This document shows, piece by piece, positions 1 through 10,295 of a stretch of DNA of 64,000 nucleotides. This stretch comes from Diphasiastrum complanatum (Eukaryota; Streptophyta; Lycopodiopsida; Lycopodiales; Lycopodiaceae), in assembly GCA_029204225.1 (NCBI GenBank), contig CM055094.1, positions 26,670,541 to 26,734,540 of the forward strand. The letters run 5' to 3'. Below the pieces are notes generated by a model. It was not told the DNA's origin, made no database searches, and saw only the letters and a program-made list of their open reading frames with translations. The first letter of the stretch is position 1. Each line of letters begins with the position of its first letter. Position numbers and translations under genes: made by a program.

Positions 1-146
1 AATGTGTCGTTGTTTATCCTCATAACTGACAGTGTGTATCTTGAGCATGGACGGTATGCAGTCCTAAGCTAGTGTATTGCTTGAATAATTACTGAATATG
101 TAAAATTGCATTGCATACAAATGATCCTCGGGTGTGTACTTTGCAG

Positions 147-221
147 GAATTTGATCCAGTAAGACATTTGCTAGAGCAGTTACCCAAAGAAGACTTTGAC
201 CAAAAGTTTTTGGACGTAAAG
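147..221 (+). CDS. VPS50: VPS50/syndetin-like gene, internal exon (25 codons)
   Basis: This is the first visible exon of a long host gene. It follows TTGCAG and ends before GTAATT, giving 25 codons in phase 0 at both ends. The translation begins EFDPVRHLLEQLPKEDF, which resembles the conserved N-terminal FDPV.H.LE.LP segment of VPS50/syndetin (CCDC132; the Arabidopsis relative is probably At2g27900). The family protein is a subunit of the EARP tethering complex, which shares VPS51, VPS52 and VPS53 with GARP and works in endosomal recycling. Seven further exons in the window continue the same protein in order and in frame, about 230 codons in all. The start codon and promoter lie upstream of the window. 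Family assignment rests on recognition, not on a search. Confidence 0.85.
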
Positions 222-320
222 GTAATTCATTATCTTCATTCAAGAGCATTTTGAAAAAATATCATTTTATTTCCTTCTCTCTCTCTCTCTCTCTCTTTGT
301 TTACATGTACTTTTTTTACT

Positions 321-418
321 GTTTCGGAGACGTTTTATGCGCTCCCACTGATACCACACACTTAACATGTACCTTTCAGTCTTATATGCCTTCTGGCATG
401 GAAAAGACATTAATTAAG

Positions 419-454
<36 letters not shown>
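321..454 (+). repeat. LINE 3' end with (TC)n tail, copy 1
   Basis: The block begins GTTTCGGAGACGTTTTATGC, passes through TATGCCTTCTGGCATGGAAAAGACATTAATTAAGC and ends in a pure (TC)n run. The same block recurs at about 50211-50323, 62860-62990 and 63020-63191, and more weakly at 54400-54535. Several of those copies follow recognisable LINE coding sequence. It is therefore a short 5'-truncated non-LTR retrotransposon end sitting between two exons. A second (TC)n run just upstream (about 277-296) may mark another tail. Confidence 0.65.
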
Positions 455-457
<3 letters not shown>

Positions 458-810
458 GTTTCTTTCTTGAATACTATGGTTAGTCGTTTTTAAATCTTAG
501 ATGGCATTTAACTGTGGGCATTTTTTTGTTTGGAATGACGTGATATCTGTTCGCTCTTCTTTTTGCATCTTTTAAGTTTTATTGTGCCTTTTTTTCACCA
601 TTTTCCAAGTTTAGATGGTAAGCAGATTATGGTTTGTTTGATTTTGACTCTTGAGTCAATCATACTGTGGACCTGTTTCCTTTTATTCCTTCATTGTCTG
701 ATATTGGGGCTTTGCATATGGTGTTTCATTTTTTGTATAGGTGTAATTTTTTAATATTGTTATGGTCTCCAATTAATCCATCCTTTTGTTACTTGCAACA
801 TGTTTTGCAG

Positions 811-889
811 ATAGGGCAGAGGTTTTTGCAACTTGATGCCATTACAGAGAGGCTTTCTAGGCAAGTGATGGAACACCACGAAGAAATGG
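811..889 (+). CDS. VPS50: VPS50/syndetin-like gene, internal exon
   Basis: The acceptor is TGTTTTGCAG and the donor is G|GTAATT. The 79-base exon starts in phase 0 and leaves one base that joins the next exon, restoring a valine codon (ATG G|TG GAA). It reads IGQRFLQLDAITERLSRQVM followed by EHHEEM, matching the family's heptad-rich coiled-coil segment (L..L..I.ERLS..VM.HH.EM). This N-terminal coiled coil is the part used for EARP/GARP subunit contact in the family. Spliced after the exon at 147-221. Confidence 0.88.
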
Positions 890-2195
890 GTAATTGGATC
901 CTTCAGGTCCCAAGATTTAAGAATAAAGTTGGTTCATTGATTCGCTTCTCAGAATGCGAATACTTGACAAATTTAGATCTAGATATGCTATGCAGCAAAC
1001 TTCCAATATTTGCAAATGTGGGGGATGTAGCAATTCTTCTATGCCTGACAACACTAAGATTCATTTAAAGCTGAAATATCACCACAATTGCAACTTGCTC
1101 TAGTTGCACGACACTTAATACACTACAACTTGCAATCACCTTCATAAGCGAATCAATGATATAGGAGACCCACGGAATAGGACGAATGCAGGTACCATGC
1201 ACAAGTTACCTGGTGTCATTTGATTAAGTATTCAATACATGTTGTTCAACTTCATTACATAATCCATTCTATCAATTGCGACTCTTAAATGGTTAAAGGG
1301 AAAGCAAGATATCTAATTAGATGTTTTGGAAGCTATAGTCATTCAACTGTCTATTTTTTCCTACGTACATGAAGAGCTTCAACTGCCATTGCTGCATGAA
1401 AATAAAGTTAACAAAGTATGTACTGAAGATATTTTGGAGTAAGTAGAAAGAAGCAAACAGCTAGGTAATGTTTCAAACACTTGAACTTGTGCTTCAAACT
1501 TCTCAAGTGGTTGAGTTTCAAACATCTTAAAGATTTGAAGGCTACTATGACCCCAGGAGTAGATGTCACAGTACTGAATTCGTGAAGATGGTAGGAACTC
1601 ACGGGTTCCTAGAGTTAATGCTTACAAATTCTCATGTTGAGGGCTTTATTGTAATTTTCTAATTGTTCAGTTGAAACAACCTGGTCATTCAACATAGCTG
1701 TGACTCTTTTGTCCTACTTCTATATAGGTCAGCCTCTGAGGTTGGTACCCACCTGAGAGTATTCATGGGAAATAAATAGGATAGAAGCTGGCATTAGAGT
1801 TCTACAAGTTATAATTGCTTTGCTTTCTTCCTACCCCAGTAGTCATAGGCTGAAAATGTTTGAACTTTGCAGAATGAGCCAAGTTAGTACACAAGTCACT
1901 TGAAGCTCACATTTCCAGGACTTTTTAGTTGAATGTTTGTAAAGCTTTCCGGTTATTAGTACTTTGTTCAAGGCTAACCAAGTTAGCTTGATTTCTTTCC
2001 ACCAAAAGTACCTTCAAAGATTGTGAGCTAGCACAACTTTTCAATGAGAAGTTGTCTTGGTTGTGACCCTAAGTCATGTCATAACTCAGAAGCCTGAATC
2101 ATGTCATAACATGGAAGTTTTTTTCAAAGTATCCATAGAGTCTGAAGAATTTTATTCTAGGAGTTTGATAAATAGTTATTTCTTTCTGTGTCCAG
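890..2195. other. Intron with no recognised gene or element
   Basis: This 1.3-kb AT-rich intron shows only short spurious reading frames on either strand. No LTR, terminal inverted repeat or transposon domain was recognised. It sits between two exons of the VPS50-like gene. Confidence 0.6.
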
Positions 2196-2260
2196 TGGAA
2201 GGCATGCAATTGGTGACAGAGCTTGAAAAAGATCTGCAAGTGACTAACATCATTTGCAAG
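2196..2260 (+). CDS. VPS50: VPS50/syndetin-like gene, internal exon
   Basis: The acceptor is TGTGTCCAG and the donor is AAG|GTATAA. The 65 bases complete the split valine codon and read VEGMQLVTELEKDLQVTNII then CK, closing in phase 0. The GM.LV.ELEKDL.V.N.IC pattern is characteristic of the syndetin coiled-coil region. It continues directly from the exon at 811-889 and runs into the one at 2389-2478. Confidence 0.88.
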
Positions 2261-2388
2261 GTATAACTAGCACTTATTATCCTTGTGAGTTTTCTCTGGA
2301 TGAGTTGAATATCACACATAAAGCCTGAAGCTCTACCAGCATGTGGCACATGAAGTAATGCCATTGGTACTTTTGAGGATGGGTACAG

Positions 2389-2478
2389 AATGGTCGAAGG
2401 CATCTGGCTTCAGCAATGCATGAAGTTTCTCAAGATCTTGTAGTTACTGCCAATGTGAAGAAAAAGCAAATTTTGCTG
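2389..2478 (+). CDS. VPS50: VPS50/syndetin-like gene, internal exon before the giant intron
   Basis: The acceptor GGGTACAG precedes AATGGTCGAAGGCATCTGGC and the donor is CTG|GTAAGTG. The 30 codons read NGRRHLASAMHEVSQDLVVT then ANVKKKQILL, in phase 0 at both ends. The next coding sequence that fits the family (DMLPYLERIQ...) is not met until 35955, so the intron that follows is about 33.5 kb and holds most of the mobile elements in this window. Confidence 0.88.
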
Positions 2479-3549
2479 GTAAGTGTACTGCCAGCCTTCC
2501 ATATCGGTCACGGTCTAATCAAAATCACGTGTCACTTGATTCTATGTTTATTTTTATATGATGATGCAATGGAGTCAATGATTGAAAAACTCTATCACGA
2601 AAAGTTTCCAACCCAATAAATTTTTTCTTACATTTTGAGTTTCAGTTCAATTATTTTAATCCTATTATAGCAGGGGATGAAGGATCGATTAAAAAATTTG
2701 GGTTGATATTTGGCATCTTACACAATTTACAAAATGCTAATTTAATCTTTGTATAAAGCCATGATTGCTTTTTATTGTTTGACATGGCCCCGGCCATAAG
2801 GTCCCAATAAATCAAGTACTGTCGACAGTCCGCATATCATACTAAATCATGTATTGCAAAACTAGACCAAATAGTAATTAGTGGCTCAGAGAGGTAATTA
2901 CTTCCAAATTTGTTTTCTACTGCTTGAGATCTTTGTTGGAGTAACATAACGTGCCTTTCCCAATTATGCAAGCTTGTGACATCAGAGCCTGGAATAGCTT
3001 TTAGCTTTGACGGTATGCGAAAGCTTCAAAGTGTCCCAGCCACCCACCTTCCAGATAATCTATTGTTGTTGAATCCTCTACAGACATAGAAAAAGTTTAT
3101 GAACTTTGAAAATCGAAGTCAGAAAAACTTTCATTTTCTCCTAGGAGTTCACAGCTGTTGACAGGCATTTGCTCTGAGACAACTGTCACAGCCTTTAACT
3201 TTGAGCTGTGCCTGAGGGCTTTGTACTGAAAGCACAAGATGATCAAGCAACATTTGAAAATAACCTCCAATGGAAGATGAAGTTGAATATTGGACAGAAG
3301 GCAAACATATTGGCTGGAGATTAATTTGAAATGTGAGTTTGATGCATTAGAAGAATTAGTTTCTTGTGCAAAGTTCTAGATGTGTTTTCTTTGGCTCTTT
3401 TTTTGCAGTACCCTTAGCAATTTGAATGCAATTTTTAGCCTCACTTTCTGAAAATAGAATGGCTGGCTTAATGCACAAGAAGCCACTCTCAACACCCATA
3501 GTTGCATAGAAAGTTTCCGGGAATTAGGTTTAGAGTTTTTTGGAATGCC

Positions 3550-3551
<2 letters not shown>
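2479..3551. other. 5' part of the 33.5-kb intron, nothing recognised
   Basis: About 1.07 kb of AT-rich intron between the donor at 2478 and the first (TA)n tract. I see no coding domain, LTR or inverted-repeat ends here. Low-complexity reading frames near 3376-3816 come from the following repeats and are not genes. Confidence 0.6.

Positions 3552-3599
<48 letters not shown>
3552..3599. repeat. (TA)n tract flanking the first hAT-like element
   Basis: An uninterrupted run of about 24 TA units lies immediately before the CATAG terminus of a small element. Equivalent tracts lie at 3915-3966, 10175-10210 and 16463-16480, so every junction of the three-element array is a TA microsatellite. Confidence 0.9.
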
Positions 3600-3601
<2 letters not shown>

Positions 3602-3912
3602 TAGTACCCCGTGGTACCGCTGGTATGGTACCGCCGGTACCATAACAGTGGTACCGCCGGTACCATAACAGTGGTACCGCCGGTACGGTACCGCCCTGGG
3701 ATTTGTGGTACCAGGGCGGTACCATAATATAAAAAAAAAAAAAATCCCGTGTTATTTTCGCAAATTTTTTTTTTTTTTTTTTGGTACCGCCGACCGATAT
3801 GGTATCGCGGTACCATATATGGTCCCGCGGTACCGGGACCATATATGGTATCGCGGTACCATATATGGTCCCGCGGTACCGGGATCCGCGGGACCTGGTA
3901 CCGCGGGACCTA

Positions 3913-3914
<2 letters not shown>
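3600..3914. mobile_element. Non-autonomous (TA)n-associated hAT element (MITE), 315 bp
   Basis: The element starts CATAGTACCCC and ends GGGACCTATG, so both ends give CATAG when read inward. CATAG keeps the A at position 2 and G at position 5 common in hAT termini. The body is mostly repeats of GGTACCGCCGGTACC and GGTACCGCGG types at both sides of an oligo(A) and oligo(T) core (about 3730-3782). It has no coding capacity. Its ends match the two 6.2-kb elements beside it, so it is best read as a MITE mobilised by that family. An 8-bp duplication cannot be seen because the flanks are pure TA. Confidence 0.75.

Positions 3915-3966
<52 letters not shown>
3915..3966. repeat. (TA)n tract between the MITE and the first large hAT element
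   Basis: About 26 TA units separate the TATG end of the small element from the CATAG start of the large one. The tract is a shared boundary for both. Confidence 0.9.
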
Positions 3967-3968
<2 letters not shown>

Positions 3969-4068
3969 TAGTACCCTCTGGTACCGCTGGTATGGTACCG
4001 CCGGTACCATATCAGTGGTACCGCCGGTACGGTACCGCCCTGGGATCCGCGGTACCAGGGCGGTACCA
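3967..4068. repeat. Subterminal palindromic GGTACC array, outer end of copy 1
   Basis: Repeated GGTACCGCCGGTACC and GGTACCGC units cover the first 100 bases of the element. Similar arrays (GGTACCGCGG, CCGCGGTACC, CCGCGGATCC) lie at 10085-10174, 10211-10295 and 16371-16462. Short repeated subterminal motifs are where hAT transposases bind in the known Ac/Ds case, so these are candidate transposase sites. Confidence 0.75.
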
Positions 4069-4179
4069 TTTTAATAATTTTTTTTATTTTTAAATATATT
4101 TTTAGTAATTTTTTTTTGCATATTAACTACCAAAAAAGGACAAAAAAAAGTAAAAAAAGAGGGTACAATACATGATGCA

Positions 4180-4375
4180 GGGGACTGTTGCAATGGCACA
4201 TGGGCACTGCAAGTGAGCAGACCGAGGGGCCAATGGGAGACCAACACAGGGGGGTAGCATCACATGGGGGCAAGTACAGAGGCACATGGGCATTGTGGGT
4301 GAGCAAACCATGGGCCCAATGGGAGACCAACACAGGGGGGAGCATCGCATGGGGGCAGGTACGGAGGCACATGGA
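4180..4375. repeat. Subterminal tandem repeat, unit about 85-90 bp (copy 1)
   Basis: Two diverged units share GGCACATGGGCA, GAGCA, CCAATGGGAGACCAACACAG and GGGGGCA blocks. The mirror region of copy 2 (about 16020-16265) carries the related unit CACATGGGCACTGTGGAGGA in opposite orientation. The repeat lies between the terminal array and the small convergent gene and could contain its promoter. Confidence 0.6.
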
Positions 4376-4594
4376 GGGATGATGGGGATCCACATGGCCG
4401 ATCAGGCTGTGGGGATAAATAGGCACTCACAATGCCATTGTGGTCGGCATTTTCAGAGGCTGTGAGAGGGCTAGTGATAGACAGTGAGAGAGCAAGCGAG
4501 AGCCGGTGACAGGCTGTGAGAGGCTGTTTGAGAGCCAGGGTGCTGTGAGAGGGTGTTCAAGGATCAGGGTGCTGTGAGGAGAAGGTCGATCGAG

Positions 4595-4960
4595 ATGGCT
4601 GAGCGCATACCACCGAAGCCCAAGGGCGAAGCCAGGAGAAAGCTTGAGGAAGATATCCGAAGGCACAACGAGAGGCATCGGAAGCAAGAGGCAGATATCC
4701 GAGAGATGCTGCGACAGACTCGACAGAGAAATCCGGAACCGGAGCCACCCGCCCCCGCTGTGGATCCTGTCCCCGCTGTCGAGCTGGATCTGGATGAGCA
4801 GATCGGAATGAATTTCACACGACGGCAGCTCATCATGGTCAGGGAAAGGGCGGCCAGACGTCGGGCTAACCAGGAGGCAGCTCGGGCTAACCGGGAGGCA
4901 GAGCAAGAGCGACAAAACAATGCACCAGACGAGGGCGAGGAGTCGGTGGAGGATCAGTGA
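4595..4960 (+). CDS. Conserved second gene of the hAT element, 121 aa charged coiled-coil protein (copy 1)
   Basis: The frame begins ATGGCTGAGCGCATACC. An upstream ATG at 4553 is in frame, but 4595 is preferred because the other copy also starts MAE. The product has a Lys/Arg/Glu-rich helix (about residues 8-45, GEARRKLEED...RHNERHRKQE), a Pro/Ala linker (about 48-62), the segment ELDLDEQIGMNFTRRQ, an Arg/Ala-rich helix and an acidic end (EEGESVED type). I do not recognise the family. It runs toward the transposase, and the two stop codons are about 520 bases apart. The copy at 15407-15751 keeps the frame despite a seven-residue deletion, which argues for a real protein. CTGTGAGAGG-type repeats lie just upstream (about 4448-4580). 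Possible roles are a regulator or a DNA-binding partner of the transposase; neither is shown. Confidence 0.72.
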   Translation: MAERIPPKPKGEARRKLEEDIRRHNERHRKQEADIREMLRQTRQRNPEPEPPAPAVDPVPAVELDLDEQIGMNFTRRQLIMVRERAARRRANQEAARANREAEQERQNNAPDEGEESVEDQ

Positions 4961-5483
4961 GGGATGTTTAGAATAGATGAGGTCCACCCGTATGTGGCGG
5001 ACTGTTGCTATGTAGTTTTCGGCAGTTTATGGTGCAGCAAATAACTAGATGGCTGCTTAAAAAAATGACAGTATATGTGATGTTATCCTGATACAACGGT
5101 TGAATATATACATAGTTGTTTTTTGTGCAACGCGAGCCTGGTCATGTAAGATGCAATGTCTGTAATTTTTTTAAATGCAGATGTATTACATGTGTTTATG
5201 AAATGTCATTTGGGGTGTAGGGGTGATTGCTGTGCTCATGATGTAGGTGCATATATGTGAAGCTAGCATTCACTTCAAACGAAATTAAATGAAAATAGGA
5301 TTCACACACGCACATAGAATTCTTCAACATAAAATAAAGCATCACATGTACAGAGCGACATACGCACAATGTGCAGCAAATAATGTAGGCCAAACACTGT
5401 ATATAATGTGAAAAATCATCTGAGTACAATGGTAGACCGTCTGCTAGAGACAAACTACTGAAACTAAAACAACAAAGCCACAA

Positions 5484-8400
5484 TCAATGCTCTGGCTCTG
5501 ACTCAGACAAATGCTCTGGAGACAACTCAGGGCCCCGAGCTGACTCTCGCAGCCGATATCTCTGCCTGTCTGGAACTGGCATGGGCTGTGTATCCGAGGG
5601 GGAAGACTCGTCATCCTCATCCTCCCAATCAGCCTCCGCATCAGCCCCCAAGCAGGCCAAACCAACAACACCTGCTCCAACTGGCTGTGATACTGCACCT
5701 CTACCTGTACCTGGAGCCCTGCGTGGTCGTCCTCTCCTCCTTGGCAGTTTCTGTGCCTTGCCTTTCTTGTTCGGTGCACCCTTGGGCCTGCCTGGTCTCT
5801 TGCGGACAAGAGGAGCTGTCAATGCCTCGTCACCCCCATGCAAATCACCTGGCTGGCTAGGCTGGGCCCAAGCTGAGGCCGGCTGGGATAGGGAAGCAAA
5901 AGAGGGAACTCCCTGTGCAACGGAGCGAGGAGGATGAGCTCGTGGAGTGTGTGCCCGTGGGGCTGCTGCAGGTGGAGGAACTGGCTGTGCAGGAGGCGAG
6001 TACAGTGGCGATATGTACTGAAAGGGGCGCTGTGGTGGCCGGTACTGGTACATCCTGGGTGCTGCCAAAGGAGGAGGATGTGACGTGGGTGCTGCCACTG
6101 GAGGAGCCACTGTGGATGTGGGCGCTGCAAGAGAAAACCTGGGCACAGATGGTGGCCTGCCATGGAGACCTGGTGCTGCAGAAGTGGACGGCGATGGAGG
6201 GGCTGCAGGCCTAAATGGCATCGGTGGCACTGGAGGAGCTGTGCGACGCACATACACCCTCTGAGGAGCTGGAGGAACTGTAGGCACCTCATGCGGCTGC
6301 TCTGGCTGGGACTCTGTGTGTGGCATGCTGGCAAGAGATGATGGGGGCGCCCTGACACTCGGCATCTGCTGGGCCTCTGAATCCAATGTGGCAACCAAGT
6401 CGGCCAGCTGGGCATCCGAATACAAATGCTCTGGGCTCTGGGACTCATCCTGTGCACCAGCCTCTAAATCATCCTGTGCACCAACCTCTGAATCATCCTG
6501 TGCACCAACCCCTGAATCAACCCAAGCCTCATCCTGTGCCTCATCATGTGCACCCTGTAGACCCTGCATGGCCTCCCAATCTGTGCAATGAAAGTCATCA
6601 GGTGCCTCCTCTGGTGTGCTGTCGTAGTAACGGCCATGACTCTGTGCTGCACGCATCCAAACATCTGCGGGACCGGCATCTAAACCACTCTGCCCTCTAT
6701 CAAGAGCCTCCTCCATCATGTCGACATAGGTAGGTATGCCACTGCCCCCCCCTGTGTGCCCTGCCTGTCTGCCGGTATAACATGTGCCATGTGTCCCACC
6801 TCTGCCACGTGATGCACCTGTGACCCCTGCCCGTGGCGTGTGCCCTGCACCTGTATAATCTGCCTCATCCCTCTCTGGTCTGGCAAACACAACCTGAATG
6901 GGCTCATCCTCATCATGCTCATCCTCTGACACTGGCTCATCTGCCTCATACAATGGGGGCTCTCTGTGCTCAAGCCCAAGCTCTCTCTCTCTCATCTCGG
7001 CAAGCTCCCTCTCTCTCTCTGCCATCAACTGTGTGCCCAGGTCATCTGCAGGCATGGGATGGGTGCTGTCCGTAGGCAAGTCAACCTGGCGCTCCAAATC
7101 GGATATCTTCGTCTGCAAGGTTTAAAATTGGCATGTCAGAGAAACAACTCTATCAAGAAATGAAACCAACATACCAGGAGTCAACCAACATGCTATGAAA
7201 GGTTAGCTTATCACCTGCAATGCGCTCGTAATGGTCGGAAGCCTCCTGGCGAGACGTGCGTTGGTGCTACAGAACACCAACCGCTCCAACTGACTCACTG
7301 ACAAGCGGTTCCTTCTCCTCGTGTGAATCAGTGCCCATGTGCTCCAATTACGCTCACACACGGAGGCAGCACAGTCCTGTGGTGCGTGCATTGAAATACT
7401 TCAGCACATTGTGGCAGAGGTGAAACTTCAACGAAACACAAAAAATGGAGGATAAAATGAGATGCATACCTGAGAAAGGACACGCAGTGCAAGACGCTGT
7501 ATAGATGGGTATGTGCTACCGAACATGGTCCACCAGGTAATGGGTAGCTGCCTCCTCTCTGGGTTTTGGGCAGCCGGGTGGCCGAATGTGCCCATGCCGA
7601 AACGAAATGCAGCGAGCTCCTCCATGAGCCTGATAGGATCCAAACCTATGTGTGGACCCAGCCTGTGAATGTACTGAAGCCAATCGGCCTCGAGCTCTCT
7701 GTCTGCGATCTGTGTCGGAGAGAGGAAGAGGGGATGCAGCATGTGTGCAACGTTGTGGATACTCCTGTGGAAGTAGTTCCACCGCGTCTCCCATATGAAC
7801 TTCAGCTCTGTCATCCTGCAGGTGAGGGGCATGTGGTTTAGGGCATTACGAAAAAGCTTAACACTGACAGAAAAACAAACTAGCAAGTACTAAAAAGATA
7901 AAGGTCAATTGCACCACTGTACCGCTTACCTCTCTGGCTGCAAGATGGGTAGCTGCAGGAACTGTCCAATCCGGTCCATGAGCTGATACACCAGTCCAAG
8001 TGTCGACCCCTCGCTGTCAGCCATGCGGAGCACAATGTAGAGTGGTCGAAGCAGTCCTGACAATGTCTGTGCATCCCTCCAGAACTGGTCTCCCCTCACC
8101 GTGGAAGAAAAGTGCTCCCCATCCTCAGTGTGCGGAAATGTACTGGCACCCCAAAGATCACTGGCAACCATCTGTAGAAGCTGGGCCCTGCACCTGATCA
8201 AACGGTCGATGACCACCAAGTCGAATGCAAAGCACGTGGGGGCTGGCTTACGGAGGTCCAGATGGCTGAACACCCGGAACATGGCAAGAACACGCCTCTT
8301 TCTGGTGACAAAAGTCACCAGGAAGAGGGCCTCCCGGACGATGGCTCTAACCCAGGGAAGTGATCCAATGTCCCCCATCAAAAGGTCTATGCCGTGGGCT

Positions 8401-9803
8401 GCACAGGGGGTATGAACAATATGAGGGAACTCGGCCTCTAGCAGTACACCCATCTGAATGCAGTTCGTGGCATTGTCCGTCACCACCGTGACGACATGCT
8501 GTGGGCCTATGGCTAGGATGGGAGACCTGATGACATCAAACATGAACTCTGCAGATATGACTCTCCCCCCCCTACTGCAATCCACTGCCCTCAAAAACTG
8601 TGTGCCCATGCAGCTGGAGACCAGTATGTTGAGGATCGGCCTCCTCCTGACATCAGTCCAGCCATCGGACATGATGCTGCAACCGTAAGTGGCCCATTGC
8701 CGACGCAGAGGCTCCATCTCTCTAGACAAGGACTCGACCCTATCCCTCAGCATGTGTGTGCGGACAACCTCTGAACTAGGGACTCTCCAGCTAGGGCTGA
8801 CAGACTGTGCAAGGCGGAAGGCCCTTCTGAAGGGCTCAGAGTCGGTGATGGCAAAGGGCAGGTTCAGCTCGTAAACCAGACTGGCCACGACCTGTGTGGC
8901 CTCTCTGTCCATGTGCGGCTGATGCGCGCCGCGAATGGTCTGCTGCACGAGGGCTCTCCCTGGTGGACGACGGGTGGTGGACCTCCAGCACGGTGCACCA
9001 AACGTGACGGGAATGGACGATGACGCGACAGGCTGGGCGCTGGTGGATGCATCGGCTGTAGACGTGGAATGGGGAGAGTGGGATGCACTGGCAGGGATGG
9101 GTGCAGCAGCATAGGTGGGGTGCACTGGTGGAGGGGCAACATCTGGCATGGGGTACGAAAACTGCTGGCTGAGGAGGTCATCCGGATGGGAAGGGAAGGA
9201 AGAAGGGATCTCTTCCACATCCTCGAAGGCCCGCCCAGTACCATCCTGGGCCTGCTCGGGTGGCGGAGAGTTCATGAGAAAGTCGTAGACTGGTGGAGTG
9301 CGAGCAACAGTGGGTGGTGGTGGAACCGCAGTGGCAACTGTCGGACGCGATGGGACGGGATCCACCGGAATCTGAGCAGATGGGGGTGCATGAGGCAGAG
9401 CTGTTTGAGGGGCAAAGGGACCAGAGGAGGATGCACTCCCTCTCCTCGTGCGTGCCAGCCAAGCAGGCAGCAACTCTGGGTTAGTCACATAAGGAGCGGT
9501 GCAAAATCGGAGAACGCCCTCCGAAATGGTGTTCTCCCCTGCCACGAGCCGCGGCCCGTAGGTGTCCAGTAGTCGCTGCCTGTCGGGGACGGTCATGCTG
9601 CCACAAGGGGCAGCATTCAAGGTGGCACCATTTTTGGCGCGTGCACCGAGCAGATGGCCTTTAAGGCGAGTGAGGGATGCAGCAAACTCGACGAGACAGT
9701 ATCGGCAGCGCACGATCTTCTGACCGGTCTTGTTGGCCTTGTCGGCAACCCGCCTGACAATGTCTACCTCGTCCCACAGACCGGAAAGGTCGGATTGCAC
9801 CAT
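5484..9803 (-). CDS. hAT transposase with BED finger, DUF659, dimerisation domain and AT-hooks (copy 1, intact)
   Basis: Four exons on the minus strand join cleanly: 9803-7930, 7815-7470, 7376-7215 and 7112-5484, all with GT/AG borders, giving about 1336 residues. The BED-type zinc finger is near residues 30-60 (CRYC...RLKGHLLG). The DUF659/catalytic region in exon 1 includes IMSDGWTD, VVTDNATNC and CAAHGIDLL. Exon 3 holds the hAT dimerisation motif (CERNWSTWALIH, NRLSVSQLERLV). Exon 4 is a long Pro/Ser/acidic tail with three 24-bp coding repeats (GAQDDSEV-like, about 6447-6518). It also has two AT-hook-like motifs (RPGRPKG and RRRGRPRR) near residues 1227-1260. The two Asp in SDGWTD and VTDNA and the Glu in CERNW are the likely catalytic residues, by family knowledge. 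No internal stop was seen, so this copy may be active. The long tail is unusual for hAT transposases. Confidence 0.85.
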
Positions 9804-10084
9804 TGCAGATGAAATGAGGGATGGATTGCTGGAAAAAAAACAGCAGGGTTCACTGTTGGAGAGACGCTGAAAATGGGCGAATGCAGGGCAAAGGAAATCA
9901 GATGCAAGGCAGGGCGTTGCGTGGGCGATGGGCGACGCAAGGAATCAAAGGCAGGCAAGAAAAACCAGCAGCGATGGTAGGGCGGAGAGGGCGCAAAAAA
10001 ATTTCAGAGGAAATGCGAGGGGGGCAGGTAGGTTTAGGTAAAAAAAAATTAAAAAAAATGTTAAATAATAAATATATTATTATA

Positions 10085-10174
10085 TTGTGGTACCGCGGTA
10101 CCATCATGGTACCGCGGTACCAGTATGGTCCCGCGGTACCGGGATCCGCGGTACCCAGTACCGCGGGACCTATG
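10085..10174. repeat. Subterminal GGTACCGCGG array, inner end of copy 1
   Basis: Repeated GGTACCGCGGTACC and CCGCGGGACC motifs fill the last 90 bases before the TATG terminus, about 280 bases upstream of the transposase start. Together with the facing array of copy 2 they form a large imperfect palindrome across the central TA tract. Confidence 0.75.

Positions 10175-10210
<36 letters not shown>
10175..10210. repeat. Central (TA)n tract between inverted hAT copies
   Basis: A 36-bp TA run, with one G interruption (TATATGTATA), separates the CTATG end of copy 1 from the CATAGATCC start of copy 2. Confidence 0.9.
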
Positions 10211-10295
10211 CATAGATCCAGCGGTACCAGCATCCGCGGATCCCGGTACCGCGGATCCAGTGTGGTACCGCGGATCCATACTGATCCGCGGTACC
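10211..10295. repeat. Subterminal GGTACC/GGATCC array, inner end of copy 2
   Basis: Repeats alternate between GGTACCGCGG and GGATCCGCGG forms (for example CCGCGGATCC). The GGATCC variant is more common here than in the other three arrays, so this end belongs to a slightly different subfamily. Confidence 0.7.

Larger units (their letters stand above)
3967..10174 (-). mobile_element. Large (TA)n-associated hAT element, copy 1 (6.2 kb, probably intact)
   Basis: The element runs from CATAGTACCCTCTGG to CCGCGGGACCTATG and is bounded by TA tracts. It contains subterminal GGTACC/CCGCGG arrays at both ends, a four-exon hAT transposase on the minus strand starting 371 bases inside the right end, and a small gene on the plus strand that converges on it. 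The transposase exons and the small gene are all open. A second copy lies at 10211-16462 in inverted orientation, transposase starts facing each other across 36 bp of TA. Superfamily assignment comes from BED, DUF659 and hAT dimerisation motifs, and from the CATAG ends. Autonomy is inferred only from open frames. Confidence 0.82.

Noticed and set aside
3376-4093. Several frames of 88-146 codons rich in IYIYIY and GTVPAVP
   Set aside because: They are translations of (TA)n and GGTACC repeats, open in several frames at once, and have no protein signature.
5581-6733. Plus-strand frames opposite the transposase tail
   Set aside because: They are antisense shadows of the low-complexity fourth exon; the minus frame splices in phase and matches the other copy.
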